Shown piece by piece: positions 1 to 11,619 of a DNA stretch of 64,000 nt. A program made the translations under genes and the position numbers. Source of the stretch: Romanomermis culicivorax (lineage: Eukaryota > Nematoda > Enoplea > Mermithida > Mermithidae); contig CAWUHX010000408.1 of NCBI GenBank assembly GCA_963922205.1, forward strand, positions 62,001-126,000, read 5' to 3'. The number at the start of each line of letters is the position of its first letter. Position 1 is the stretch's first letter. The notes under the pieces are model-generated. The model was given only the letters and a program-made list of their open reading frames with translations, ran no database searches and had not been told where the DNA came from.

Positions 1-1250
1 TCAAATCTTGTCCCACTTTTTTTGTTTTACTTTTTTACTCGTTTTACTTCACTCAGACCGACTTTGGTGGCTTATTAGCTGTAAAGACCCTGGTGCCTGT
101 AAAGACCCTAGTGGCTGTACAGACTCTGATGGCTGTAGAAACCCTGGTGGCTGTAGAGACCCCGGTAGCTGTAGAGACCCTGGTAACAGTAAAGATGTAT
201 AAACTAAATATACGATAGTTGTTTGCATTCACTAATCCTACAGCAAGACACTCTTACCTGATCCAAAAGCTTTATAGTTTTGCCTGAGAAACTATGCACT
301 TAGGAAACCAATAGAAAATGATGATTACGTAATGGTGACTAGTAACAAACAAACGCAAGGGGCGGAGCTACGGGATGTTCGACTCCTACTGGGAAAACTA
401 AAGGAAGTGCACAGGGACAGCTCATTCCCCCCCGCACATGTAGTGAATCCGTCTCCTACAGTAAGCAGCCTGAGACAGTCCATTTTGCTCCATCAGAATT
501 GTACCTGCGGCATCTTTTCAAAAATGACAATCTAACAGGAAATTATACAAAATCGACCATACTCAGTGTTGCGAGCAGCTTGAAGGTGTCAGCAAAGTAG
601 TTATATATGGGCCCATGCGGCGAGTAGACAAAACATTAAACATATACGGGAAAGTTTGCCACCTAAACTGTGTGGGGTGATAGTTAATTTCCTACAGTAA
701 GCAGCTTGAATGATTTATGCATATGACAGTCCCTGTGGATCAGTTTTAAAAGTGACACAGAAAAATTTTGGGAAAGAAACTTTTACAAATCTTGAATACA
801 TATAACCTGAGAGAAAAAATGCAGAATCCGCATCCACAATCTGGATCCGCATCCGCCATATGCATTAGCAACCACAGTACACCATTTAGATATACCCTAG
901 TTACCCAGTGGTTCCGAAAAAACTCAGGTTGATGGATTCAAAGCCCATGATAAGGCCAGCAATGTATGAAAGCCTTACCTCTCTAGAAGATTGTAGTGTA
1001 AACTAAATAAAGTGTAAAGTGGCTAGCATTACAAAATTCTAGACTTTCTAGTTTCAATGGAAAATTCTTGTGCCAAATTTTCTCCTTTACTTTTAGGTCC
1101 ATTAGTGGTTGGATTTCAAAAAAAAAAAATTCAAAATTTTCAACAAATTTAAAAAAAAAAAATTCAATTTGAAAAAAAAATTTAATTTTGAAAAAAAATT
1201 TAATTTTGAAAAAAAATTTATTTGAAAAAAAATTTAATTTGAAATTTAAT
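1..1250. other. 3' flank of the receptor gene; minisatellite and unique sequence, no gene seen
   Basis: About 6.5 imperfect copies of an 18-bp unit (GGCTGTAGAGACCCTGGT-like) lie at about 78-196 and make a Cys/Asp/Pro-rich reading frame that I do not regard as a gene. From about 200 to 1100 the sequence is not obviously repetitive and I find no exon with coding character; the words CCTACAGTAAGCAG recur near 455 and 690. From about 1105 to 1250 it is A/T homopolymer low complexity. A TTTATT at 1217-1222 (AATAAA on the minus strand), 29 bp past the receptor stop codon, could be its poly(A) signal. Confidence 0.6.
1217..1222 (-). promoter_or_regulatory. Possible poly(A) signal of the receptor gene
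   Basis: TTTATT on the plus strand reads AATAAA on the minus strand, 29 bp after the receptor stop. It lies in A/T low complexity, so the match could be chance. Confidence 0.3.
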
Positions 1251-3230
1251 TCAAAATCGACTTTGATGTAATCGCCTGACGGACATTCGTCGATCGACTG
1301 ATCGCCTCAAACAGCCGCACGTCAACAAATCCTTGAAACATCGTCGAAAATCGTTATTATAGAACGTATAGACGAAAGGGTTCAATACGCTATTACTGTA
1401 GCCCAACCAAAGGAATAAATCCGATAGGATACGTGGTATGGTGCAAAAGTTTTTCGACGACGGCGACGTAACAGAAAATTTGTCGCTTTCTAAACTAGTC
1501 CCGTTATTTCGGTTTTGGTCGTCGAGCGAACACGTCGGGTGATGACAAACGGCTTCGACCAAATACAATACGAAAAACGGCAGCCAACAAAAGACAAAAC
1601 CGCAAACCACGACTCCGATAGTTTTTAGGGCTTTTCGTTCTTTCAAATAGATCATTTTTTCCCGGTTACGCAAGGCCCGTTTGTTTGTGCTGTTGGGCGT
1701 ATTGGCAGCCGAATTTGGCATTCCTTCCGCGGCCTTATCATGGTTAATGGAACCACCGTCAATTGAAGCCTGAAAATTTGGAACATGATTTTTATATTAC
1801 AGTACAAATTTTTAGACAAAATTACCGTAGTTCGAAGGCTATCGCTGGTAGACCAAAACGACTTGCCCGAAGCCACGGCCCCAAAATACTCCCTGGCTGC
1901 TCTACTCAACATGGGTAGAGCTTGAGTTAGTCGACGAGCCATAATACTCCTACGTCTACGATCCTCGTCATAATCGACTTCCATAATACGTACGTGTTTA
2001 TGTGGCGGCACTTTTGGCTCGATGTTAATGTTCGGTAAAGCGACGCTCGAACACAACGATGTAGGACTGACGCCACCGCCGCACATACTATTTCTGGCCT
2101 CGCATCTTAAAGACGCTGTAGGTCGTAAATAATCCCAGCTTTCGCTGTCGATACTTTGACGACTGCCGCTCAACGATATACCCCGTCGTAGCAAAGTCCT
2201 GGCAAAATAGTCGCTGCCGTCATTTTTTTCGATGATGGATCCTCGAGGCAACGGGTCGCACGAGGCCACGTCGATGAGTATATTTTTTGTATCGACTTTG
2301 GCCAGCGCCATAGTAGATAATTGGAGGGAACGTAGCGGGGCGGCACCGACGACTCGAATGCTGTTGTTGGCTGTAAAGTTTAGAGTGAAAAATTGGATAT
2401 TGGAGGTTGACATTTCAGCGCCTAACCTGAAGAGCGACCTGTCTTAAAAATACGTAAAGCGAAACTTCCGCTTTTTCCATTATCTCGACGCCCGATATTC
2501 AACGCCTCTTCCCGACTATTGGCCACGCGGAAGATTTTGTAATACACAAAAAGCATGACCAACAATGGTATATAAAAAGAACCCAACGACGAATAAAGGC
2601 GATAAGGCAAAGCCGTAGCATAGCCGCATTCATCGGGTCGCAGCTTGAAATGCCATTCGGGTATGAGCAGAGGAGGACTAAAAAATTTAAAGTTACAGTA
2701 TTTCATGCAAAAGTTTGCCCGAAAATTCCAAACCTGCAAATCACGAGCGATAATAGCCAAACGCACGCCACGACCATAGCCGCCAATTTACCGCTACGCA
2801 ACCGAGCATATTTCAACGGATTCGTAATCGCGAAATAACGATCCAAACTAATCGCGCCTAAATTCAATATCGACGACGTACACAATAGAACGTCGGCGCT
2901 AACCCACAATTGGCACATCCACCGGCCTAAAATCCAACGATGATCGTGCAATTGGTCGACGACGGCCAACGGCATGATAACTACGCCGACTAGAAAATCG
3001 GCGCTAGCCAACGATACCAACAAAAAATTGGTGAACGTTCGCATACGTTTGTAGACGACGACCGATTCGACGACCAACACGTTGCCGACGATGGTCAACA
3101 AAATCAGAGTGACCATGAACAACGCGACGCATACGCCGCCGAATGTTAAACATAGTGATGGCGTCAGTGGCGTTGGATTCGACGACAAAGTTGCCGAGCA
3201 GGGTACGGTGGTGAAGTTGTTTATTAACAT
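1251..3230 (-). CDS. Biogenic-amine GPCR, octopamine / alpha1-adrenergic-like (4 exons, 599 aa)
   Basis: Class A receptor of the plasma membrane that should bind a monoamine and signal through heterotrimeric G proteins. Exons on the minus strand are 3230-2734, 2677-2439, 2370-1826 and 1769-1251. All junctions are GT-AG and the phases agree (2, 1, 0), giving 1800 nt including stop. The start at 3230 puts a short N-terminus with one N-glycosylation site (N5) before TM1; longer in-frame upstream sequence lacks receptor character. Landmarks: N50 (TM1), D78 (TM2), disulfide pair C106/C183, amine-binding D113 (TM3), DRY at 130-132, W158 (TM4), the catechol/phenol serine triplet S195, S196, S199 before P203 (TM5), FCWLPFF with W489 (TM6), NPxxY at 557-561 (TM7), and cysteines C578/C580 that may be palmitoylated. 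Loop 3 is long (about 230 residues) and mostly encoded by exon 3. The TM5 sequence YSSLGSFYIP resembles alpha-adrenergic-like octopamine receptors, but a tyramine or other amine ligand is possible. It is complete with no frameshift. Confidence 0.93.
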
Positions 3231-4070
3231 ATTTGGATGCTGTAAAAAAAAGAACGCTGAAAGCGCATGGATTACGAAGCTTATACGCATCAGACATGCA
3301 CAGCAAGAATTTTCCACGTGGAGGGGTCCATGGACTTTTTTCCAGGGGGGTAGGGGGGTTGGTGACCAAAAAAAAAGTTCTGCAAGCCTGTTTTTCAAAC
3401 AAAAAATATGTGCAAAAATCATAAAAATTGCTCCAATGCAAAAAATTCAGGAGGGGGTGTTGGATGCTTTTTGGGCCAGGGGGGTGGCCAGGGTCTTAGG
3501 TACCCCCCCCTATGTGCATGTATGATACGCATACTAAATATCATTAAAGCTCAATTTATCATCGCCCAATTCCTGAAAGACTTAAACAAGCATAGAAATC
3601 TAACATATTGCGCAATAAATATACAAAATGTAAGTTTGAATTAGGCTCAATTCGACTAAACACGCTGTAGCAAAAAAAAAAGATTAGAGTCAGGCTAAAT
3701 GAAACAAGATGTTTTTTTCGGTGGCCATTCCGCAGCCGCCGGGCGCATGTAATGTATACGTTGATAATTATTTAAACGATGATCACGATGATATAATGTT
3801 CAACGGAGCGAAGAGCCAAATAATCATGCACAGTATCCAAAATGCGATCATGCGAGATGATGAACAAACGAGGGAAGAGGACATCAAATGAGCATGAAAA
3901 AAAATATATTGAACGATGATGATACGGGAACAAAAAAAAATGTTGGAGAATTTGCGTCTATTATGATGTTGATAAGGGGGGAAGTTTATCAATACTCTAT
4001 ACAGTTGGCAAAAGTTCACGGATAATGTACAGATTTGCTAATATGCATCAAAATCTGCAACTTGATGCTC
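3231..4070. other. Upstream region of the receptor gene, no gene supported
   Basis: This is about 840 bp of non-repetitive DNA upstream of the receptor start. It holds two G-rich patches (about 3320-3365 and 3450-3515) and short open frames without recognisable domains, including a 60-residue frame at 3709-3891. It presumably contains the receptor promoter or 5' UTR, but I cannot place a start site. Confidence 0.4.
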
Positions 4071-4072
4071 AA

Positions 4073-5350
4073 AATTGTATTGTATTGTATTGTATTGTAT
4101 TGTATTGTATTGCATTGTATTGTATTGTATTGTATTGTATTGTATTGTATTGTATTGTATTGTATTGTATTGTATTGTATTGTATTGTATTGTATTGTAT
4201 TGTATTGTATTGTATTGTATTGTATTGTATTGTATTGTATTGTATTGTATTGTATTGTATTGTATTGTATTGTATTGTATTCTTCTGTATTTTGTTCTAT
4301 GGTATTTTATTGTATCGTATTATACTGTATTCTACTGTATTCTATTGTGTTGTACTGTATTGTATTGTGTTGTACTGTATTGTATTGTATTGTATCATAT
4401 CCTGCTGTACTGTATCATATTGTATCATATCATATCACATTGTATTGTGTGGTATTGTATTGTATCATATCCTATTGTACTGTATCATGTCGTATCATAT
4501 CAAATCACATTGTATTGTATTGTATTGTATTTTATTTTTTTCTATTGTATAGTATTGTATTTTATTTTTTTCTATTGTATAGTATTGTACTGTATTGTAT
4601 AGTATAGTATAGTATTGTATTGTATTGTATTGTATTGTATTGTATTGTATTGTATTGTATTGTATTCTTCTGTATTTTGTTCTATGGTATTTTATTGTAT
4701 CGTATTATACTGTATTCTATTGTGTTGTACTGTATTGTATTGTATTGTATCATATCCTGCTGTACTGTATCATATTGTATCATATTATATCACATTGTAT
4801 TGTGTTGTATTGTATTGTATCATATCCTATTGTACTGTATCATGTCGTATCATATCAAATCACATTGTATTGTATTGTATTGTATTTTATTTTTTTCTAT
4901 TGTATAGTATTGTACTGTATTGTATAGTATAGTATTGTATTGTATTGTATTGCATTGTATTGTATTGTATTGTATTGTATTGTATTGTATTGTATTGTAT
5001 TCTTCTGTATTTTGTTCTATGGTATTTTATTGTATCGTATTATACTGTATTCTACTGTATTCTATTGTGTTGTACTGTACTGTATTGTGTTGTACTGTAT
5101 TGTATTGTATTGTATCATATCCTGCTGTACTGTATCATATTGTATCATATCATATTACATTGTATTGTGTGGTATTGTATTGTATCATATCCTATTGTAC
5201 TGTATCATGTCGTATCATATCAAATCACATTGTATTGTATTGTATTGTATTTTATTTTTTTCTATTGTATAGTATTGTATTTTATTTTTTTGTATTGTAT
5301 AGTATTGTACTGTATTGTATAGTATAGTATTGTATTGTATTGTATTGTAT
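4073..5350. repeat. TATTG pentanucleotide array with higher-order structure
   Basis: Nearly pure tandem TGTAT with variant pentamers. A variant block containing TCTTCTGTATTTTGTTC occurs at 4281, 4666 and 5001, so the pentamers are organised in three higher-order blocks of about 335-385 bp. No frame of the perfect repeat contains a stop, which produces three overlapping open frames encoding the same YCIVL pentapeptide repeat. These are not genes. Confidence 0.95.
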
Positions 5351-6690
5351 ACTCTATTTTACTCTATTGTAGCATATTATAGAGCATTGTGCTTTAGTGT
5401 ACAGTATTGTACTTCAGTGTACAGTATTGTACTCTATTGGACTGTACTGTACTCTATTGTACTGTATTGTAGCATATTATAGAGTATTGCACTTTACTGT
5501 GTGATATTGTACTGTATTGCAGCATACTGTACTGTATTGTACCATACTGTGGTGTATTTTAGCACATTGCACTGTATTGTATTGTTCTCTAATGTACCAA
5601 ATTTTAGCATATTCCACTGCATTGTATTGTACTGTACTGTATTGCACTGTATTGTATTGTATTCTATTGTATTATTTTGTACTATATTGCCAATAGGAGT
5701 TGAAATATACCATTCGATACTAAACATTTTTAGAAACTGTACATAGTTGATAATATGAGCAAAAATCTACAGTTCATGTCGGAAGATTATGGATACTGTA
5801 TTGTAGTGCACTATACCGTATTGTATTGTATTCTAGGATACTGTACTGTATTGGACCATTCTGTACTGTATTGTACTGCTTAGTATTGTATTGGACTATA
5901 CTGTACTATATTGTACTTTACTGTACAGTATTGTAATATATTGCACTGTACTGTACTGTATTGTACTGTATTTTAGCATATTGTAGTGTACTGTCCTGTA
6001 TTGTACTGTGTTGTACTAGATTGTACTCTGTTGTACCATACTGTATTGTATTGTATTGTACCATATTATACAGTATTGTACTTTACTATACAATATTGTA
6101 CTCTATTGCACTGTAGTCTACTATATTATAGTCTACTGTCCTGTATTGTACAATGTTGTACCATATTGTACGGTGTTGCACCATACTCTAGTGTATTGTA
6201 CTCTGTTGTAGCATATTATAGAGTATTCTACTTTACTGTACAGTATTGTACTTCAATGTACAGTATTGTACTTCAATGTACAGTATTGCACTCTATTGGA
6301 CTGTACCATACTCTATTGTACTGTATTGTACCATATTATAGAGTATTGCACTTTACTGTATGGTATTGTACTGTATTGCACCATACTGTACTGTATTGTA
6401 ATGTACTGTAGTGTATTTTAGCATATTGTACTGTATTGTATTGTACTCTAATGTACCAAATTTTAGCTTATTCCACTGTATTGTATTGTACTGTACTGTA
6501 CTGCATTGTACTATACTGTATTGTACTGTACTGTATTGTACTGTGCTGTTTTTTACTGTACTGCATTGTACTGTACTCTATTGTACTGTACTGTTTTGTA
6601 CTTTACTGTATTGTACTGTACTGTATTGTACTGTACTGTATTGTACTGTACTGTATTGTACTGTTTCATTGTATCATATTGTATTGCACT
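5350..6690. repeat. Degenerate TACTG/TATTG pentanucleotide array
   Basis: A continuation of the pentanucleotide array with TACTG as the commoner unit and many substitutions. It is interrupted near 5690-5800 by unique sequence (CCAATAGGAGTTGAAATATACC), a relative of which returns near 6700. Confidence 0.9.
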
Positions 6691-7784
6691 ATAGTGTATT
6701 GCTAATAGGAGTAAAAATCTACCATATGATGCAGAACCTCTGTCGATACTGTACTTAGTTACTGATATGAGTCCAAATCTACCATTTAATGCTGGAAGGT
6801 TATGGATACTGTATTGTATTGTATTGTATTGTATTGTATTCTATTGTACTGCTAATATGAGTCAAAAGTTACCACTCAATGGCAAAACTTATTGGATACT
6901 GTAGACAGTTGACAGTACAGTATGTAAAAGCTTGTAAGTTCGCAATAGTCAGTATAATCACAATGTTTATCAATACTATACACAATCGTATCTCTAACAC
7001 ACACAAACAGAAATCTACACCACACCAGCTATCTCCTCCAACAAAAAAATATGCAATGGACACAATTTGCTCGTGGCTGCAACCAGAGTGATAAGGCTCG
7101 ACTCGCAATTGAAACCATACATCGGCATTTTTTCTAATCATCGACTCCGTGCGCTACTATATTACAAGTACGCCTGATATATCCCCTATCAACCTATCGC
7201 ACATCCTTATCTCAAATTTTTGCTAACAAGACGGATGAAAATCCCGGAAGAATTGTCGTCGTGTATGCGATGAATAACGAAATTTCGGGCCTTCTTAAAT
7301 GACGTTGTGAAATCGAAACTGACGACGACAACGAGGACGATGACGACTAATTATCATTTCGCAATGATGATGCTGGAAAATTTGTTCAATAGGGAGAAAA
7401 TGCCCATTTTTCTATAAAGATTGTTCGACGTCTCTAATTTGATTTCGTTAGCGATCCTTTTTTTAAAGCTTATCGGAGCGAAGCATATTTCACTGGAAAA
7501 ATCAATTTCGTCGAGCTATCTCGCAAACTAATACTTGAACATCTTTGGAAATTGTTATAATAGGAAAAGAGAAGTAGCTAGTTGAGGATATAAGAATTGC
7601 CTTTTGGATTGCGCAATATGTTCCATGTGATTGCACGCAAGTTGAATTATAATACTCGATGAAATGTATACTATTCAAGCGTAAGCTATCTAAATCTTTG
7701 AAGCTGAACATGATAAAATGAAATGCAGTTTTAGAAAGATTAAATAGCAATAAAAAAAGTTGATAAACAACTTATAAAACATCC
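6690..7784. other. Unique intergenic sequence, no gene seen
   Basis: It begins with a short TATTG remnant (about 6800-6850) and continues as non-repetitive sequence. Open frames at 6869-7141 and 7502-7750 show no domain, conserved motif or splice context, so I leave them out. Confidence 0.5.
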
Positions 7785-8800
7785 TATGCTAAAGCATTTC
7801 CCATGTTACAACATGCACAATGTTATCAAACACATTATGTTACAATACACACTATCCTATAAAACATCTCATGTTATAGTATATCAATTGTTATAAGATA
7901 TACAATCTTACAAAACATGCCATGTTATAACATATACTATGTTATAAAACACCCCATGTCATAACATATACTATGTTATAAAACACTCTATGTTATAACA
8001 CACACAAAGTTATAAAACATCCCATGTTATAGCATATCAAATGTTATAACATACATAATGTTATAAAACGCCCCATGTTATAACATACACAATGTTATAC
8101 AACACCTCACGATATAATATACACTATCTTATAAAACATGCCATGTTATAGCATTCCTCATGTTATAAGATACACACTGTTATAAAACACCCCGTGTTAT
8201 AACATATACCATGTTCTAAAGCACCCCATCTTATAGCATTCCTAATGTTATAGGATACACAATGTTATAAAACAAGTCATGTTATAGCTTATACTATGTT
8301 ATAAAACACCCCATATTATAACATGCACTTTCTTATAAATCATCCCGTGTTATAGCATATCCCATGTTATAACATTCATTATGTAATAAAACTCCACATG
8401 TTATAAATATACACTATGTTATAAAACATCTATATTACAACATGTACTATCTCATAAAACATCCCACGTTCTAACATACCTCCCTATCTTCGAACATAGC
8501 CAGCATTATAAAAGCTCCCCAAGTTATAACATAAATTATGTGGTAACGTACCCAGTCTTGTAACATAGCTGCACATTCTATAACATATTCGGTGTTATAC
8601 CATCCAACAATCTCATAACATACCACATGTTATAACATGCGTTATGTTATAACATGCCTCATGTTATAACATAGTATGTCTTACATTATACCCTATTATA
8701 AAATGCCACATGTTTTAACATACAATATTTCATAACATATTATTTGTTACAACATGCTGTATTTTATAACATTGCATATATTATACCATAGGGTATATTG
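7785..8800. repeat. Palindromic satellite built on ATGTTATAACAT
   Basis: About 1 kb of degenerate tandem repeat. Half-units alternate between forms ending ATGTTATAACAT and ATGTTATAAAACACCCC, for a dimer of about 33-37 bp. ATGTTATAACAT is a perfect 12-bp palindrome, so the array is full of potential small hairpins. Confidence 0.9.
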
Positions 8801-8904
8801 TAACGTGGGATATTTTATAATAAAAATAGTAGTTGCATGCAAGTTTAGTTATTGGGTACTACTGTGGGAGGTGCACACCCACCTTATAGCATGTGTAGTA
8901 CTAA

Positions 8905-9296
8905 GTAGGCTTAGGCTTAGGCTTAGGCTTAGGCTTAGGCTTAGGCTTAGGCTTAGGCTTAGACTTAGGCTTAGGCTTAGGCTTAGGCTTAGGCTTAGGC
9001 TTAGGCTTAGGCTTAGGCTTAGGCTTGGCTTAGGTTTAGGCTTAGGCTTAGGCTTAGGCTTAGGCTTAGGCTTAGGCTTAGGCTTAGGCTTAGGCTTAGG
9101 CTTAGGCTTAGGCTTAGGCTTAGGCTTAGGCTTAGGCTTAGGCTTAGGCTTAGGCTTAGGCTTAGGCTTAGGCTTAGGCTCAGGCTTAGGCTTAGGCTTA
9201 GGCTTAGGCTTAGGCTTAAACTTAGGCTTAGGCTTAGGCTTATGCTTAGGCTTAGACTTAGGCTTAGGCTTGAGCTTAGGCTTAGGCTTGAGCTTT
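8905..9296 (+). repeat. Interstitial TTAGGC array (nematode-type telomere repeat)
   Basis: About 390 bp of head-to-tail TTAGGC, near 64 units. Occasional variants (TTAGAC, TTGGC, CTCAGG, TTAAAC, TTATGC, TTGAGC) increase towards the right end. TTAGGC is the telomere repeat of most nematodes. Non-telomeric sequence on both sides makes it interstitial. The array is open on both strands (LRLR/LGLG and KPKP/SLSL frames), which is not coding. Confidence 0.95.
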
Positions 9297-9329
9297 TCCG
9301 ACAAAGGTCCTTGGTTCGAGACTTTCAAT

Positions 9330-10075
9330 GAACATTTTTTTCAATGGGCAATGGTTAAGTATAGTCCATATTTCAGGATAGGCAATTGTGAAGCATAGGC
9401 AATGGTCAAGGGTCAGCAATGTTTAAGGATAGGCAATGGTTAAAAATGGGCAATGGTAATCCATATTTAAGGATAGGCAATGGTCAAGCATAGGCAATGG
9501 TTAAGGATAAGCAATCGTCAATGATAAGCAACGGTTAAGGATAGGCAATGGTCAAGGATGACCAATGGTTAAGGATACCCAATGGTTAAGCATGAGCAAT
9601 GATTAAGGATAGGCAAAGGATCAGCAATGTTTAACGACTCGCAATGGTTAAGAATGGGCAATGGTTAAGCATAGTCCCTATAAGGATGGGCAATGTTAAA
9701 GGATATGCAATGATTAAGGATGAACAATCATTAAGGATAGGCAATGGTTAAGGATGGGCAATGGTTAAGCATAAGTAATGGTTAAAGATAGGCAATGGTT
9801 GAGGATCAGCAATAGTTATAGATGGGCAATAGTCAAGGATCAGCAATATTAAAGAATAAGCAAGGGTTAAGAATGAGTAATGGTTGAGCATAGTCCATGT
9901 TTAAGATAGGCAATGGCTAAGGATCGACAATGGTTAAGAATAGAGAATGATTAAGAATAGGTAATGGCTAAGTATAGTCAATGTATGAGGATAGGCAATA
10001 GTTAAAGATGAGCAATGATAAAGCAAATGCAATGCTTATGGATAGAGAATGGAGTTAAGGACAGCCAATGCTCGA
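9330..10075 (+). repeat. 17-bp satellite, consensus GGATAGGCAATGGTTAA
   Basis: About 40 degenerate tandem copies start 30-40 bp beyond the TTAGGC array. Common variants are GGATGGGCAATGG and GGATCAGCAATG. Confidence 0.9.
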
Positions 10076-10430
10076 GCAAATCAAAAAATTAAAGATTTTA
10101 AAGAATTGAAAAAATAGAAAATTAAAAAATATATAGAAAATCAAAAAAATAAAGATTTTAAAGAATTGAAAAAAATAGAAAATTAAAAAAATATATAGAA
10201 AATCAAAAAATTAAAGATTTTAAAGAATTGAAAAAAATAGAAAGTTAAAAAAATATATAGAAAATCGAAAAATTAAAGATTTTAAAGAATGGAAAAAAAT
10301 AAAAAATTAAAAAAATATATAGAAAATCAAAAAAATAAAGATTTTAAAGAATTGAAAAAAAATTAAAAATTAAAAAATATATAGAAAATCAATAAATTAA
10401 AGATTTTAAAGAATAGAAATTGCAAGGAAA
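10076..10430 (+). repeat. 62-bp A-rich tandem repeat
   Basis: Five to six copies of an approximately 62-bp unit containing ATTAAAGATTTTAAAGAATT and ATATATAGAAAATC. They differ mainly in A-run length. Confidence 0.85.
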
Positions 10431-11597
10431 CTTGAAAAACTTAAAATTAAAAATACCAAAAAATGAAAACAACCGAAAAAATTGAAAAAAATGAAAGAAA
10501 AAAAAGGAAAATTTTGTGAAAAATTGAACAAAAATTGGCGAAACTAAATAGAGAAAAAAAACAAATTTTGAAAAATTGAAAAAATTTCAAAGAAAATCAA
10601 AAATTAAAAAAAAAGTTGAAACAAAAGATTTGGGAAACATTGAGCAAAATGGAAATAATAGGAAAAAAATTGAAAAAAACTAAAAATGAAAAAACAAAGA
10701 CTGAAAAATAGAAAAAAAAGTTAATATAAAATTTTAATATAAAAAAAGTTAATATAAAAATAGAAAAAAAATCGACAAAAAATGAAAATTTAAAAAAATT
10801 TACAAATGAAAAAATCGGAAAAACTAAAAATTAGACAACTGAAAAATGAAAAAAATTGACGTTGAAAAAAACCAAAACATCAAAAAATTTGAAAAATTAA
10901 AAAAAGTTTCAAAAAAATGGGAAAAAATAAAAAAATTTAAAAAATAAAATTAAAAAAAAAACTTGAAAAATTGAAATTTGAAAAGTTTAAAGATAAAAAA
11001 AGAAAGTATTGAATTTTATTTTCTAATTTTTTGAAAATGAAAAAAATGAAAAAAATCGAAAAACTGAAAAAATCAAAACTTGGAAGAAATTGAAAAAAGC
11101 TCAAAAATTTTCTTCACCAATAAATGAAATTTTTTTACAGTAATTTGCAAGAATAAATGAAACATTATAACTTTTTATCATTTTCTGAAAATTCACATTC
11201 AAAAAAAAACAACAAAAATCCACTATACCAAATTTTATCATAAATTTTGAACACATATAACTCTTTCAAAAATGAAGATCCAGAATTCTAAATCATATAT
11301 TTAGATAGATTTTGATGAGATCTATCGATTGATGCTCAATTTGTTAGATTTTGAATGTAATTCCGATGCTCAAGATCGAATTTGGTTTTTGTGAGTTTAC
11401 TGTATTTTTAACACAAAAAATAATCACATTATCATCAATAATAATGGACAATTTACTTAAGTGTTTTGATTATTGATGTCCAATTACTGATAAAAGCCAT
11501 TACGTAGGATATTTTTTGTTGTCAATATTGATTGTCTTTTTTGCAATTCGATTCACGAGAACTACGTGTTCAAAAAATAAATTTGTCGCTGTTTTGT
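10430..11597. other. A-rich low complexity and a dispersed-repeat fragment, no gene
   Basis: To about 11100 the strand is GAAAAAnT-type low complexity. Near 11308-11350 the sequence GAGATCTATCGATTGATG, followed by CTCAATTTGTTAG, is related to the inverted-repeat arm at 14824, marking a dispersed repeat family. No coding region was seen. Confidence 0.6.
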
Positions 11598-11615
11598 TTA
11601 CTGTAGTCAATTTGC
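11598..11615 (+). promoter_or_regulatory. TTACTGTAG-TCAATTT motif upstream of the gamma-subunit gene
   Basis: TTACTGTAGTCAATTTGC matches the motif found once upstream of each divergent gene at 48388-48405 and 48617-48634. It lies 1.6 kb before the gamma ATG. It would mark a promoter only if a 5' UTR intron spans the 188-bp satellite; a possible 3' splice site (TTTTTTCTAG) ends near 13124. Confidence 0.4.
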
Positions 11616-11619
11616 AAGG

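Noticed and set aside
3231-3441. N-terminal extension of the amine receptor to the methionine at 3422
   Set aside because: The extra 64 residues resemble no receptor N-terminus; the methionine at 3230 gives a normal short N-terminus with a glycosylation site.
4025-5327. Long overlapping plus-strand frames encoding YCIVL repeats
   Set aside because: They follow automatically from a pentanucleotide repeat without stop codons; all three frames are open and no unique protein is encoded.
8905-9296. True chromosome end
   Set aside because: Unique genes and satellites continue on both sides of the TTAGGC array.
8754-9398. 214-aa LRLR/LGLG frame and minus-strand KPKP/SLSL frame
   Set aside because: Both are read-outs of the TTAGGC array on each strand.
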